64,000 nucleotides of DNA from Aphodoplasma sp045626925 (GTDB lineage Bacteria; Bacillota; Clostridia; UBA1381; UMGS1253): NCBI GenBank assembly GCA_045626925.1, contig JAZUQZ010000027.1, positions 39,197 through 103,196 of the forward strand, read 5' to 3'. This document shows positions 1-7,108 of the stretch, piece after piece. The translations under genes and the position numbers were made by a program. How positions within the stretch are numbered: position 1 is the first letter of the stretch; the number at the start of each line of letters is the position of its first letter. The notes beneath the pieces are model-generated. The model made no database searches. It saw nothing but the letters and a program-made list of their open reading frames with translations, and was not told the origin of the DNA.

Positions 1-91
1 GCCAATTTCCCTTTTTATAAATTTCCATACATGTATCAACAAATTCCTTTGATGATATCATTAAAAGCTCAGCGTCACCTATTTTAATCAT
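1..91 (-). CDS. Start of an unidentified gene, cut by the window edge
   Basis: The minus strand carries an open frame that begins with ATG at 91 and runs off the left edge, giving 30 residues that start MIKIGDAELLMISSKEF. An AGGAG ribosome binding site lies about 8 nt upstream of the ATG, which makes the start credible. Thirty residues are too few to name a family. The gene is divergent from the NifX-like gene that follows. Confidence 0.6.
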   Translation of the reverse strand, partial: MIKIGDAELLMISSKEFVDTCMEIYKKGNW

Positions 92-219
92 TAAAAACAC
101 TCCTTTTGGAATTATCATACTACTCTAATTATAAATAAAATCTGTTTTTATGCATTTAGAAAATTTGCTCATTCTTTTGTATAAAATTGACTTATTTAAT
201 TTTAGTGATAGTTATTTAC

Positions 220-248
220 TTGAATTAACAATTTTTATATGATAAAAT
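220..248 (+). promoter_or_regulatory. Sigma-A-type promoter for the NifX-like gene
   Basis: A -35 box TTGAAT at 220-225 and a -10 box TAAAAT at 243-248 are separated by 17 nt. They lie 85 nt upstream of the NifX-like start. Confidence 0.5.
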
Positions 249-332
249 GATATTAAACGGAGAAGATTCTGATATGAAATTGCCTGTTAAGGACGGTTAG
301 AAAAATTTTTATAATTGAAAGGAAATGATATT

Positions 333-734
333 ATGAGAATTGCAGTAACTTATGAAAACGGAGAAATATTCCAACATTTTGGACACACAGAGCAGTTTAA
401 GATTTATGACATTGAAAATAATGAGGTTAAAAATGAAACGCTCATAAATACAAACGGCAGTGGACATGGTGCACTCGCCGGTATGCTTTTTGCTAATAAG
501 GTTGATGTTTTAATTTGCGGTGGCATTGGCGGAGGTGCACAAATGGCACTTGCTGAAAACAACATCATATTATATGGTGGCGCAACAGGCAATGCTGATG
601 AAGCAGTAAAAGCACTTCTTGATGGAAGGTTAGACTTTAATCCTTGTGTTCATTGTGACCATCACGACCACGAGCACGACGAAGGTTCTCATACCTGCGG
701 CGAGCATGGCTGTGGAAAGCATAGCTGTCATTAA
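333..734 (+). CDS. NifX/NafY-type dinitrogenase iron-molybdenum cofactor family protein
   Basis: The 133-residue protein has the compact ribonuclease-H-like fold of the NifX/NifB C-terminal/MTH1175 family: MRIAVTYENG at the N-terminus, the HFGHTEQF segment, and the glycine-rich CGGIGGGAQ loop. The last 30 residues are an unusual His/Cys-rich tail with nine histidines and five cysteines, probably a metal-binding extension. The frame is open from a TTG at 315, but ATG 333 sits correctly behind AAAGGA and gives the usual family N-terminus. Outside nitrogen fixers these proteins are common in anaerobes beside metal or redox genes, and here rubrerythrin and a copper ATPase follow. No nif gene is in the window, so a nitrogenase role is not implied; binding of iron-sulfur or other metal clusters is the likely function. 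Confidence 0.85.
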   Translation: MRIAVTYENGEIFQHFGHTEQFKIYDIENNEVKNETLINTNGSGHGALAGMLFANKVDVLICGGIGGGAQMALAENNIILYGGATGNADEAVKALLDGRLDFNPCVHCDHHDHEHDEGSHTCGEHGCGKHSCH

Positions 735-747
735 GGCTATTTATATG

Positions 748-767
748 TATAAACAAATGTGTTTATA
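748..767. repeat. AT-rich perfect inverted repeat upstream of rubrerythrin
   Basis: Arms TATAAACA and TGTTTATA (8 bp each, 4-nt spacer) lie between the NifX-like gene and rubrerythrin. There is no T-tract typical of a terminator, so an operator for the rubrerythrin gene is possible. It does not match the Rex or PerR consensus as I know them. Confidence 0.4.
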
Positions 768-814
768 AAAGCGTTCTTAATAAAAAATAACGGAAAGGAA
801 AATAAGGTGAAAAA

Positions 815-1474
815 ATGAGAAAATTCAAGTGTTTAGTATGTGGTCAGGAATTTGAAACATCTGACGGAGTTGAACCAATTTGCCCGTTATGTAAGGCAAA
901 AGGAGATAAACTACAAGAAATTAAGGAGGAAACAAAAATGAGTAAGTATGCAGGAACACAAACAGAGAAAAATTTGGAGGCGGCTTTTGCTGGCGAATCA
1001 CAGGCAAGAAACAAATATACATATTTTGCATCTAAAGCAAAAAAGGAAGGCTATGAACAGATAGCCGCTCTTTTCCAAAAGACTGCCGATAACGAAAAGG
1101 AACACGCGAAAATGTGGTTTAAAGAACTAAATGGTATCGGCGATACTGCTGAAAATCTTCTTCACGCAGCTGAAGGCGAAAACTACGAATGGACAGATAT
1201 GTATGACGGCTTTGCAAAAACTGCTGAAGAGGAAGGCTTTACAGAGCTTGCCGCTAAATTTAGATTAGTTGCAGAAATCGAAAAGCATCACGAAGAAAGA
1301 TACAGAGCGCTTCTTAAAAATGTTGAAACAAAAGCAGTATTTGAAAAGAGCGAAGTTAAGGTTTGGGAATGCAGAAACTGTGGTCATATTGTGGTTGGCA
1401 CAAATGCACCCCAGATTTGCCCAACTTGTGCACATCCTCAAAGCTACTTTGAAATCCACTGTGAGAATTATTAA
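815..1474 (+). CDS. Rubrerythrin with rubredoxin-like domains at both ends
   Basis: The 219-residue protein would reduce hydrogen peroxide in the cytoplasm of an anaerobe. Residues 1-41 form a short rubredoxin-like zinc/iron knuckle (C6, C9, C23, C26). Residues 42-180 form the ferritin-like diiron domain with the expected carboxylate/histidine motifs (ESQARN, NEKEHA, EIEKHHEERY). The C-terminal rubredoxin domain has C186, C189, C202 and C205. Classical rubrerythrins start near MSKYAGTQTEKNL, which here is residue 42 and is preceded by its own strong ribosome binding site, so both a 219- and a 178-residue form are possible. The gene stands between the NifX-like gene and copA. Confidence 0.93.
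   Translation: MRKFKCLVCGQEFETSDGVEPICPLCKAKGDKLQEIKEETKMSKYAGTQTEKNLEAAFAGESQARNKYTYFASKAKKEGYEQIAALFQKTADNEKEHAKMWFKELNGIGDTAENLLHAAEGENYEWTDMYDGFAKTAEEEGFTELAAKFRLVAEIEKHHEERYRALLKNVETKAVFEKSEVKVWECRNCGHIVVGTNAPQICPTCAHPQSYFEIHCENY
923..940 (+). promoter_or_regulatory. Internal ribosome binding site and second start in rubrerythrin
   Basis: AAGGAGGA at 923-930 lies 7 nt before the in-frame ATG at 938-940. This is a better Shine-Dalgarno than the one before ATG 815, and the ATG is exactly where ordinary rubrerythrins begin. Confidence 0.6.
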
Positions 1475-1518
1475 AAACAATCTATCAAAATTTGATATGC
1501 TGTAATGCGACCAAAAAA

Positions 1519-1566
1519 GGCGGAAATGAAATCGGAGTAAAATTCAATATCATCTCCGCTTTATTT
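1519..1566 (+). terminator. Probable terminator after rubrerythrin
   Basis: GCGGAAATGA pairs with TCATCTCCGC with one mismatch around a loop of about 20 nt, followed by a T-rich stretch. Confidence 0.45.
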
Positions 1567-1665
1567 GTCGATAAACGAAAGTAATAGCTGCATTTTTATC
1601 ACAAAGGCTTTTTGCGTTCCTTATTAAGCTTATAATAATTTTATAATGCAAAAAGTTAAAAGTTG

Positions 1666-1674
1666 TGTTATAAT
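1666..1674 (+). promoter_or_regulatory. Extended -10 promoter of copA
   Basis: TGTTATAAT is a perfect extended -10 (TGnTATAAT) 23 nt before the copA start. No good -35 lies at the right distance, as is normal for this promoter class. No copper-repressor operator that I recognise overlaps it. Confidence 0.55.
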
Positions 1675-1697
1675 AGTAAAAAAGGAGGTTTTTGGTG

Positions 1698-4154
1698 ATG
1701 AAACAATATAGTATAACAGGAATGAGTTGTGCGGCGTGTTCTGCCCGTGTGGAAAAAGCCGTGTCATCATTAGATGGTGTTACCTCCTGCTCTGTTAACC
1801 TGCTTACAAATTCGATGAGCGTTGATGGCGATCTGTCAGACGAAGAAATTATAAATGCAGTTGAAAAGGCGGGCTATGGCGCATCGGCAAAAGATAACGA
1901 CTCCATTAAAAGTACAGAGGACAAACCTGATAATTTAAATGAAATAAAATCACTTATAAGTCGTCTTATGTTTTCTCTTATTGTTCTTTTTGTACTTATG
2001 TATATTTCTATGGGATATGTAATGTTTGGCTTTCGTCTGCCGGCAATATTTGAAAACAGTAATTTATCAATAGGTTTATTGCAGTTGCTTCTTTCAGGAG
2101 TTATAATGATTGCAAATCAAAAATTTTATATAAACGGATTTAAAGGACTAATCAATCGTTCCCCAAATATGGATACATTGGTGGCACTTGGCTCAATATC
2201 CGCTTTTGGTTACAGCACAGTTATGCTTTTTGATATGATTATAAACAGTTCAAATCATCTTCACGGACTATATTTTGAGGTTGCAGCTATGGTCGTAACG
2301 CTAATTACCCTTGGAAAACTACTTGAGGCAAAAGCTAAAGGAAAAACAACAACTGCTTTAAAAGGGTTAATGAATCTTGCACCTAAAATGGCAACTATTA
2401 TTAAAGATGACAAGGAGCATATCATAAACGCTAAGGATGTTGCTATAGGTGATATCTTTATTGTAAAACCGGGCGAGAGCATCCCTGTTGATGGAATTGT
2501 AATCGATGGTGAAAGCAGTGTTGATGAATCGGCACTTACAGGCGAGAGTATCCCCGTGGATAAGAGAGTTGGCACGAGTGTTTCTACTGCAACAATAAAT
2601 TTGTCGGGGTATTTGAAATGTGAAGCAAAGCGAGTCGGCGAAGATACTACCCTTGCACAAATTATAAAGATTGTAAATGATGCTTCAAGCAGCAAGGCAC
2701 CTATTGCTAAAGTTGCAGACAAGGTGGCGGGGATATTCGTTCCTATCGTAATAGGGATTGCACTTCTTACGCTGATAGTATGGCTCATACTTGGCAAAGA
2801 CTTTGGGTTTTCACTCGCAAGAGCTATCTCTGTTTTAGTTATCAGTTGTCCTTGTGCACTCGGGCTTGCAACTCCCGTTGCTATTATGGTTGGTAGTGGT
2901 GTTGGTGCAAAAAATGGGATTTTATTTAAAACGGCGACTTCTCTTGAAATTACAGGCAAAGCCAAAATTGTAGCGTTTGATAAAACAGGTACCATAACCG
3001 AAGGAAAACCAAAAGTAACGGATATTATTGCCTGTGACAATGTAAATCAAGATGAACTATTAAATGTTGCGATTGCACTCGAAAAAAACAGCGAACATCC
3101 ATTGGCAAAAGCAATTATAGAATATGCAAATGAAAATAAAATATCTCCAAAAAGTGTTACTGAATTTAAGGTAATGCCCGGAAATGGTCTTTGTGGTATT
3201 GTAGAGAGTAACCGTGTTTGTGGTGGAAATTTACATTTTATAAGTGACAAGGTTTCTGTTAATACAGACATTATTGCAAAAGCTGAAGAACTGTCGAGTG
3301 ATGGAAAAACGCCTCTATATTTTTGTAAAAACGACAGTTTGCTCGGTATCATTGCAGTTGCAGACACAATTAAGGATGACAGCAAAAGTGCAATATATGA
3401 GATAAACAAGCTCGGAATTAAAACCATTATGATTACGGGCGATAACGAGAAAACTGCCAGAGCAATCAGCAGTCTGGCAGGCATAACAGAAGTATATGCA
3501 AATGTCGCTCCTGCCAAAAAAGAACAAATTATAAAAAATCTTCAAAATCAAGGCACAGTTATTATGGTTGGAGACGGCATCAATGATGCTCCTGCACTTA
3601 CAAGCGCAGATGTTGGTATTGCAATAGGAACAGGAACGGATATTGCAGTAGATGCCGCAGATGTGGTCGTGATAAAAAGCAAACTTTCTGATGTTGAACA
3701 CGCAATTAAACTAAGCCGTAGTGTTTTGAAAAATATCCATCAAAATCTGTTTTGGGCATTCGGCTATAATTTGATTGGAATTCCTCTTGCTGCAGGGTTG
3801 TTTATTCCTTTTGGTCTAACGATGAATCCGATGTTCGGCGCTGCTGCCATGAGTATTTCAAGCTTTCTTGTAGTGTCAAATGCTTTAAGATTAAATTTTA
3901 TTAAATTTAATAAAATAAAAGCAATAGAAAAGGAGAGCCAAAAGATGAAAAAGACGATGAAAATTGAAGGTATGATGTGTGGACACTGTGAAGCAAGGGT
4001 AAAAAAGGTGCTGGAAAGTTTAAGTGAGGTAGCTGAAGCTATTGTAAGTCACACAGACGGGAAAGCAGTTATTACATTAACAGAAGACATTTCTAATGAA
4101 AAGCTTACACAAATTATAAAAGCACAAGATTATAAAGTAATTTCAATAGACTAA
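1698..4154 (+). CDS. copA: Copper-exporting P1B-type ATPase with N- and C-terminal HMA domains
   Basis: The 818-residue membrane pump exports Cu(I) using ATP. In order: an N-terminal heavy-metal-associated domain with GMSCAAC (C11, C14), paired membrane helices, the actuator loop with LTGES, the membrane CPC metal site near residue 383, the phosphorylation loop DKTGT near residue 428, the GDGINDAP hinge, two last membrane helices, and an extra C-terminal HMA domain with GMMCGHC (C761, C764). TTG 1692 and GTG 1695 are in frame, but ATG 1698 has the best distance from AAAGGAGG at 1681-1688. The C-terminal domain is the size of a free CopZ chaperone and is preceded by its own ribosome binding site. 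Monovalent copper is inferred from the CPC motif and GMxCxxC domains. Confidence 0.95.
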   Translation: MKQYSITGMSCAACSARVEKAVSSLDGVTSCSVNLLTNSMSVDGDLSDEEIINAVEKAGYGASAKDNDSIKSTEDKPDNLNEIKSLISRLMFSLIVLFVLMYISMGYVMFGFRLPAIFENSNLSIGLLQLLLSGVIMIANQKFYINGFKGLINRSPNMDTLVALGSISAFGYSTVMLFDMIINSSNHLHGLYFEVAAMVVTLITLGKLLEAKAKGKTTTALKGLMNLAPKMATIIKDDKEHIINAKDVAIGDIFIVKPGESIPVDGIVIDGESSVDESALTGESIPVDKRVGTSVSTATINLSGYLKCEAKRVGEDTTLAQIIKIVNDASSSKAPIAKVADKVAGIFVPIVIGIALLTLIVWLILGKDFGFSLARAISVLVISCPCALGLATPVAIMVGSGVGAKNGILFKTATSLEITGKAKIVAFDKTGTITEGKPKVTDIIACDNVNQDELLNVAIALEKNSEHPLAKAIIEYANENKISPKSVTEFKVMPGNGLCGIVESNRVCGGNLHFISDKVSVNTDIIAKAEELSSDGKTPLYFCKNDSLLGIIAVADTIKDDSKSAIYEINKLGIKTIMITGDNEKTARAISSLAGITEVYANVAPAKKEQIIKNLQNQGTVIMVGDGINDAPALTSADVGIAIGTGTDIAVDAADVVVIKSKLSDVEHAIKLSRSVLKNIHQNLFWAFGYNLIGIPLAAGLFIPFGLTMNPMFGAAAMSISSFLVVSNALRLNFIKFNKIKAIEKESQKMKKTMKIEGMMCGHCEARVKKVLESLSEVAEAIVSHTDGKAVITLTEDISNEKLTQIIKAQDYKVISID
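3931..3947 (+). promoter_or_regulatory. Internal ribosome binding site that could release a CopZ-like chaperone
   Basis: AGGAG at 3931-3935 lies 9 nt before an in-frame ATG at 3945. Initiation there would give a 69-residue protein (3945-4154) starting MKKTMKIEGMMCGHC, which is the size and architecture of CopZ. Confidence 0.55.
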
Positions 4155-4187
4155 ACATTTATATAAAAAGCTAACAATTAAATATAT

Positions 4188-4219
4188 AAAAACCGCAACG
4201 AAAATTCGTTGCGGTTTTT
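4188..4219. terminator. Bidirectional terminator between copA and the SPFH gene
   Basis: An A-run and stem ACCGCAACGA pair with TCGTTGCGGT followed by a T-run. Symmetric A/T flanks allow it to stop both convergent genes. Confidence 0.85.
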
Positions 4220-4232
4220 AATGCCATATTAG

Positions 4233-5183
4233 TTATTCACAACAAGCATCTGCTTTATTTTCAACTTTTTTTTGAGAATTATCAGGGTCAGTTTTGTCTC
4301 CCAAACCTGTTGTTTCCGAGAAAACTACATTAGATTTTACCATTTCAACTGCATCGGTCGGAACTATTATCTTTGCAGCCTTTCCATCAGACATAGCAAC
4401 TAAAGCTTCATATTTTTTTAGTTCAAGAACTGCAGCATCCACACCCGCTTCTTTTAAAGCCGCAAGACCATCTGCCTCTGCTTTTTTAGATAAATAGATT
4501 GCTTTTGCTTCACCTTCAGCCCTAGCAATTCTTGCATCTCTTTCACCTTCAGCTGCAAGTATCATCGCCTGCTTGTCTCCTTCTGCACGAGTTATAGCAG
4601 CCGCTTTATGCCCCTCAGCTTGAAGCATTGTTTCTCTTCTGTCGCGTTCTGCTTTCATCTGCTTTTCCATTGCATTTTGAATTTCTGCCGGCGGGATAAT
4701 ATTTTTCAATTCAACCCTGCTTACTTTAATTCCCCATTTATCTGTTGCCTCATCTAGTATAGATGTCATCTTTCCGTTAATTGTATCCCTTGATGTGAGT
4801 GTGCCATCAAGTTCCAACTCACCAACAATATTTCTCAAGGTCGTTGCTGCTAAATTTGATAAAGCAGAGATAGGATTAACCGCACCGTAAGCATACAACT
4901 TTGCATCATAAATTGCGTAATAAATTACAGTATCAATCTGCATAGTAACATTATCTTTTGTAATTACCGGTTGCGGTGGCGAGTCAAGCACTTGTTCTTG
5001 TAGTGTAACTCTTTTTGATATTCTTTCTATGAACGGCACCTTGATATGAATGCCTGCGGACCATGTTGTCTTATATTTCCCTAGAAACTCAATAACAAAT
5101 TCATGAGCCTGAGGAACAATTTTAACATTTGGTATTATTATAACTGCAATTATAACCAAAAAAACTATTGTAAAAGCTCCCAT
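4233..5183 (-). CDS. SPFH/band 7 membrane-scaffold protein (stomatin/QmcA-like)
   Basis: The 316-residue protein has one N-terminal membrane helix (about residues 4-22), a band 7 domain starting near VPQAHEFVIEFLGKYKTT, and a long charged helical region rich in Ala, Glu, Lys and Arg (AEGERDARIARAEGEAKA). Proteins of this family oligomerise in membranes and organise or chaperone membrane proteins. The frame is open from an ATG at 5198, but GGAGGT lies between that codon and ATG 5183, so 5183 is the start. A usual partner, an NfeD-like membrane protein, is not adjacent. The last residues (ADACCE) contain two cysteines. Confidence 0.88.
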   Translation of the reverse strand: MGAFTIVFLVIIAVIIIPNVKIVPQAHEFVIEFLGKYKTTWSAGIHIKVPFIERISKRVTLQEQVLDSPPQPVITKDNVTMQIDTVIYYAIYDAKLYAYGAVNPISALSNLAATTLRNIVGELELDGTLTSRDTINGKMTSILDEATDKWGIKVSRVELKNIIPPAEIQNAMEKQMKAERDRRETMLQAEGHKAAAITRAEGDKQAMILAAEGERDARIARAEGEAKAIYLSKKAEADGLAALKEAGVDAAVLELKKYEALVAMSDGKAAKIIVPTDAVEMVKSNVVFSETTGLGDKTDPDNSQKKVENKADACCE

Positions 5184-5198
5184 AATTTTTACCTCCAT

Positions 5199-5218
5199 AT
5201 CTTAATGTATATTAAGAT
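5199..5218. repeat. Perfect inverted repeat in the SPFH gene leader
   Basis: ATCTTAAT and ATTAAGAT are separated by GTAT. The repeat lies just before the ribosome binding site and could be an operator or an RNA hairpin affecting translation. No regulator is assigned. Confidence 0.45.
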
Positions 5219-5262
5219 TATAATACAAAAAAGAAATATTATTCTTTATACTTTTCGCTTAC

Positions 5263-5292
5263 AGTATAACAAAATAATATCACTTTTGTCAA
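5263..5292 (-). promoter_or_regulatory. Sigma-A-type promoter of the SPFH gene
   Basis: On the minus strand, TTGACA (5292-5287) and TATACT (5268-5263) are separated by 18 nt. This places transcription start about 85 nt upstream of the coding start. Confidence 0.65.
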
Positions 5293-5361
5293 GATAGTCA
5301 CCATTTATTCATGTTGTGAATCAATCATAACTCATAACTTGCCACAAAGCAAACATAACTG

Positions 5362-5391
5362 AAAAAAGCACTTCTTACGAAGTGCTTTTTT
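5362..5391 (-). terminator. Terminator of the tRNA-Lys transcript
   Basis: The stem GCACTTC/GAAGTGC with flanking A6 and T6 runs lies immediately downstream of the tRNA 3' end. Confidence 0.85.
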
Positions 5392-5466
5392 GGTACACCA
5401 TCGGGGGCTCGAACCCCGGACACCCTGATTAAGAGTCAGGTGCTCTACCAACTGAGCTAATGGTGC
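5391..5466 (-). tRNA. tRNA-Lys, anticodon CTT, CCA encoded
   Basis: The minus strand folds as a full 76-nt cloverleaf: acceptor GCACCAT/ATGGTGT with a first-pair G-U, D-arm AGCTCAGTTGGTAGAGC, anticodon stem CCTGA/TCAGG with loop CTCTTAA (anticodon CTT, reading AAG), T-arm with GGTTCGAGCC, discriminator A and encoded CCA. It is a single gene, not part of a cluster. Confidence 0.97.
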
Positions 5467-5572
5467 ATATTCATTTTACGCTGTATGATTTCAACCGACT
5501 TGTATATTATACACTCATAATAAGCGATTGTCAATATAAATTTAAAATTTTTTATTTTTTATTTCAACAAAT

Positions 5573-5617
5573 AAAAAAAGTACCTATCGATACACTATAT
5601 AATAGGCGCTTTTTTTG
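5573..5617 (-). terminator. Probable terminator of the 5.6-6.2 kb membrane protein
   Basis: On the minus strand AGCGCCTAT pairs imperfectly with ATAGGTACT, flanked by an A-run and a T-run, directly downstream of the stop codon. Confidence 0.5.
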
Positions 5618-5619
5618 AT

Positions 5620-6165
5620 TTAAATTGTAAAATCATATCCGTCACAAATCGGCCCTTTCTTTAATATACTAAACATAAAAAACGGCATAGTAACAGAAAT
5701 CAACGAAACAAGTGTGTATACAAGCGTCATATTTTTTGATACATATGAGGAGAATATGCGATAAAGCACGCACAGATAAAACGCCGTATATACAATCGGC
5801 CATGCAAATGAAAATATAGTCAAAGCTATACCTATAATAATACCCAAAACAGGAATCAAAGAAAAGAACCCAAGCGCAACGCTAATAAGCCACGCAACAA
5901 TAGGCGCAAATAGTAAAACGAGCCCCGGATTATCAATGCGCCACTTGCCAAATAGCATCATGGGACCACAAATACTGCCGAGCAGATATAGGTTTGCATA
6001 CGGTATCCACGCGAGCCATGCATGATTTGTGTTGCGTTTTTTTGCAAGCTTATAGCGCACAATAGAAGAAAAAATATAAAATGCTATTGTCGCAAAAGCA
6101 ATAAAAATTGTAGAAATAAGCATATAAATTAAAATAACTCCGCCAAACAATCCGATAATATCCAT
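5620..6165 (-). CDS. Unidentified multi-pass membrane protein
   Basis: The 181-residue protein has about four hydrophobic segments (residues 3-35, 76-105, 108-135 and 148-170). A conserved-looking loop KRNTNHAWLAWIPYANLYLL sits between the first two. That Trp/Pro/Tyr loop resembles small integral proteins of Firmicutes annotated only as hypothetical, and I cannot assign a function. An AAGGAG lies 12 nt before ATG 6165. The gene is transcribed alone and divergently from cysE. Confidence 0.75.
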   Translation of the reverse strand: MDIIGLFGGVILIYMLISTIFIAFATIAFYIFSSIVRYKLAKKRNTNHAWLAWIPYANLYLLGSICGPMMLFGKWRIDNPGLVLLFAPIVAWLISVALGFFSLIPVLGIIIGIALTIFSFAWPIVYTAFYLCVLYRIFSSYVSKNMTLVYTLVSLISVTMPFFMFSILKKGPICDGYDFTI

Positions 6166-6339
6166 AACTATTACATTTCTCCTTGCATAACAATTATATA
6201 AACTTCTTTATACTTATAGTATATATGTTTTTGGAAAAAATAGCAATACATTTATAAAACTTATAGCATTTTTAATGTTAAAGTTTACTAATCAAAACTT
6301 CTGTTTTAAAAAAATATTTTTCAAACACTCGTAATTATA

Positions 6340-6368
6340 TTGACGGTTTGCAATTATACATATATAAT
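6340..6368 (+). promoter_or_regulatory. Sigma-A-type promoter of the cysE-cysS-mrnC operon
   Basis: TTGACG (6340-6345) and TATAAT (6363-6368) are separated by 17 nt. The leader of about 50 nt is too short for a T-box. Confidence 0.7.
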
Positions 6369-6426
6369 ATAATTGTTAGTATTATGTTTTGATGTTTGTA
6401 TTGTTCAGACAGAATAGGAGTATAGG

Positions 6427-7080
6427 ATGTTTTCAAGGCTTCGATATGATATACGCGCGATATTAGAGCGTGACCCCGCAGCACGAAACGGGTTTGAGGT
6501 GTTTTTTCTTTACACCGGCCTTCATGCAATTATATATCATCGTATTGCAAATTGGTTTTATCGCCATAATATGAAATTTTTAGCGCGTTGGATATCACAA
6601 TGCGCAAAGTTTTGGACCGGGATTGAAATTCATCCCGGAGCGACAATTGGCAAGGGACTTTTTATTGACCATGGTACAGGTGTCGTTATAGGCGAAACTG
6701 CTGAAATAGGTGATAATTGTACGATATACCAGGGCGTAACACTTGGTGGTACGGGCAAAGACCATGGCAAGCGTCATCCTACACTTGGTAACAATGTTAT
6801 GGTAGGCGCCGGCGCAAAGGTGCTTGGACCATTTACTGTCGGTGACAATGCAAAAATTGCTGCAAATGCCGTTGTTTTGTCCGAGGTAGAACCAAACGCA
6901 ACCTGTGTCGGTGTTCCTGCGCGTGTGGTAAAGCTTGGCAGTGTACGCGTCGCAAGTGTTTCGAGCGACCTTGACCAGATACACATTCCGGACCCGGTAA
7001 GCATGGAAATGTGCAAGTTGCTTGTAAGGCTTGAAACTCTTGAAAAAAGAATTGCACAAAACGAACAATCTAATAACTAA
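6427..7080 (+). CDS. cysE: Serine O-acetyltransferase
   Basis: The enzyme acetylates L-serine with acetyl-CoA, the first step of cysteine synthesis. The 217-residue protein has the N-terminal helical domain (RYDIRAILERDPAARNGFEV), then left-handed beta-helix hexapeptide repeats with the family signatures HPGATIG, DHGTGVVIGETA and GVTLGGTGK, and an acetyl-CoA-binding end at VGVPARVVK. AGGAG lies 6 nt before ATG 6427. It is the first gene of cysE-cysS-mrnC, an order conserved in Firmicutes that couples cysteine supply to its tRNA charging. A metY-type sulfhydrylase lies at 48.9 kb, but no O-acetylserine sulfhydrylase is seen here. Confidence 0.96.
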   Translation: MFSRLRYDIRAILERDPAARNGFEVFFLYTGLHAIIYHRIANWFYRHNMKFLARWISQCAKFWTGIEIHPGATIGKGLFIDHGTGVVIGETAEIGDNCTIYQGVTLGGTGKDHGKRHPTLGNNVMVGAGAKVLGPFTVGDNAKIAANAVVLSEVEPNATCVGVPARVVKLGSVRVASVSSDLDQIHIPDPVSMEMCKLLVRLETLEKRIAQNEQSNN

Positions 7081-7108
7081 TATAAAACTCTATGAAATGG
7101 AGAAAAAT

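Noticed and set aside
404..592. Minus-strand frame inside the NifX-like gene
   Set aside because: Shadow of a strongly supported gene; no ribosome binding site and low-complexity composition.
2261..3040. 259-codon minus-strand frame within copA
   Set aside because: Antisense to the ATPase core with all motifs on the plus strand; its serine/alanine-rich composition is typical of antisense frames.
6369..6426. Cysteine T-box before cysE-cysS
   Set aside because: The leader is only about 58 nt, with no specifier loop or T-box sequence.
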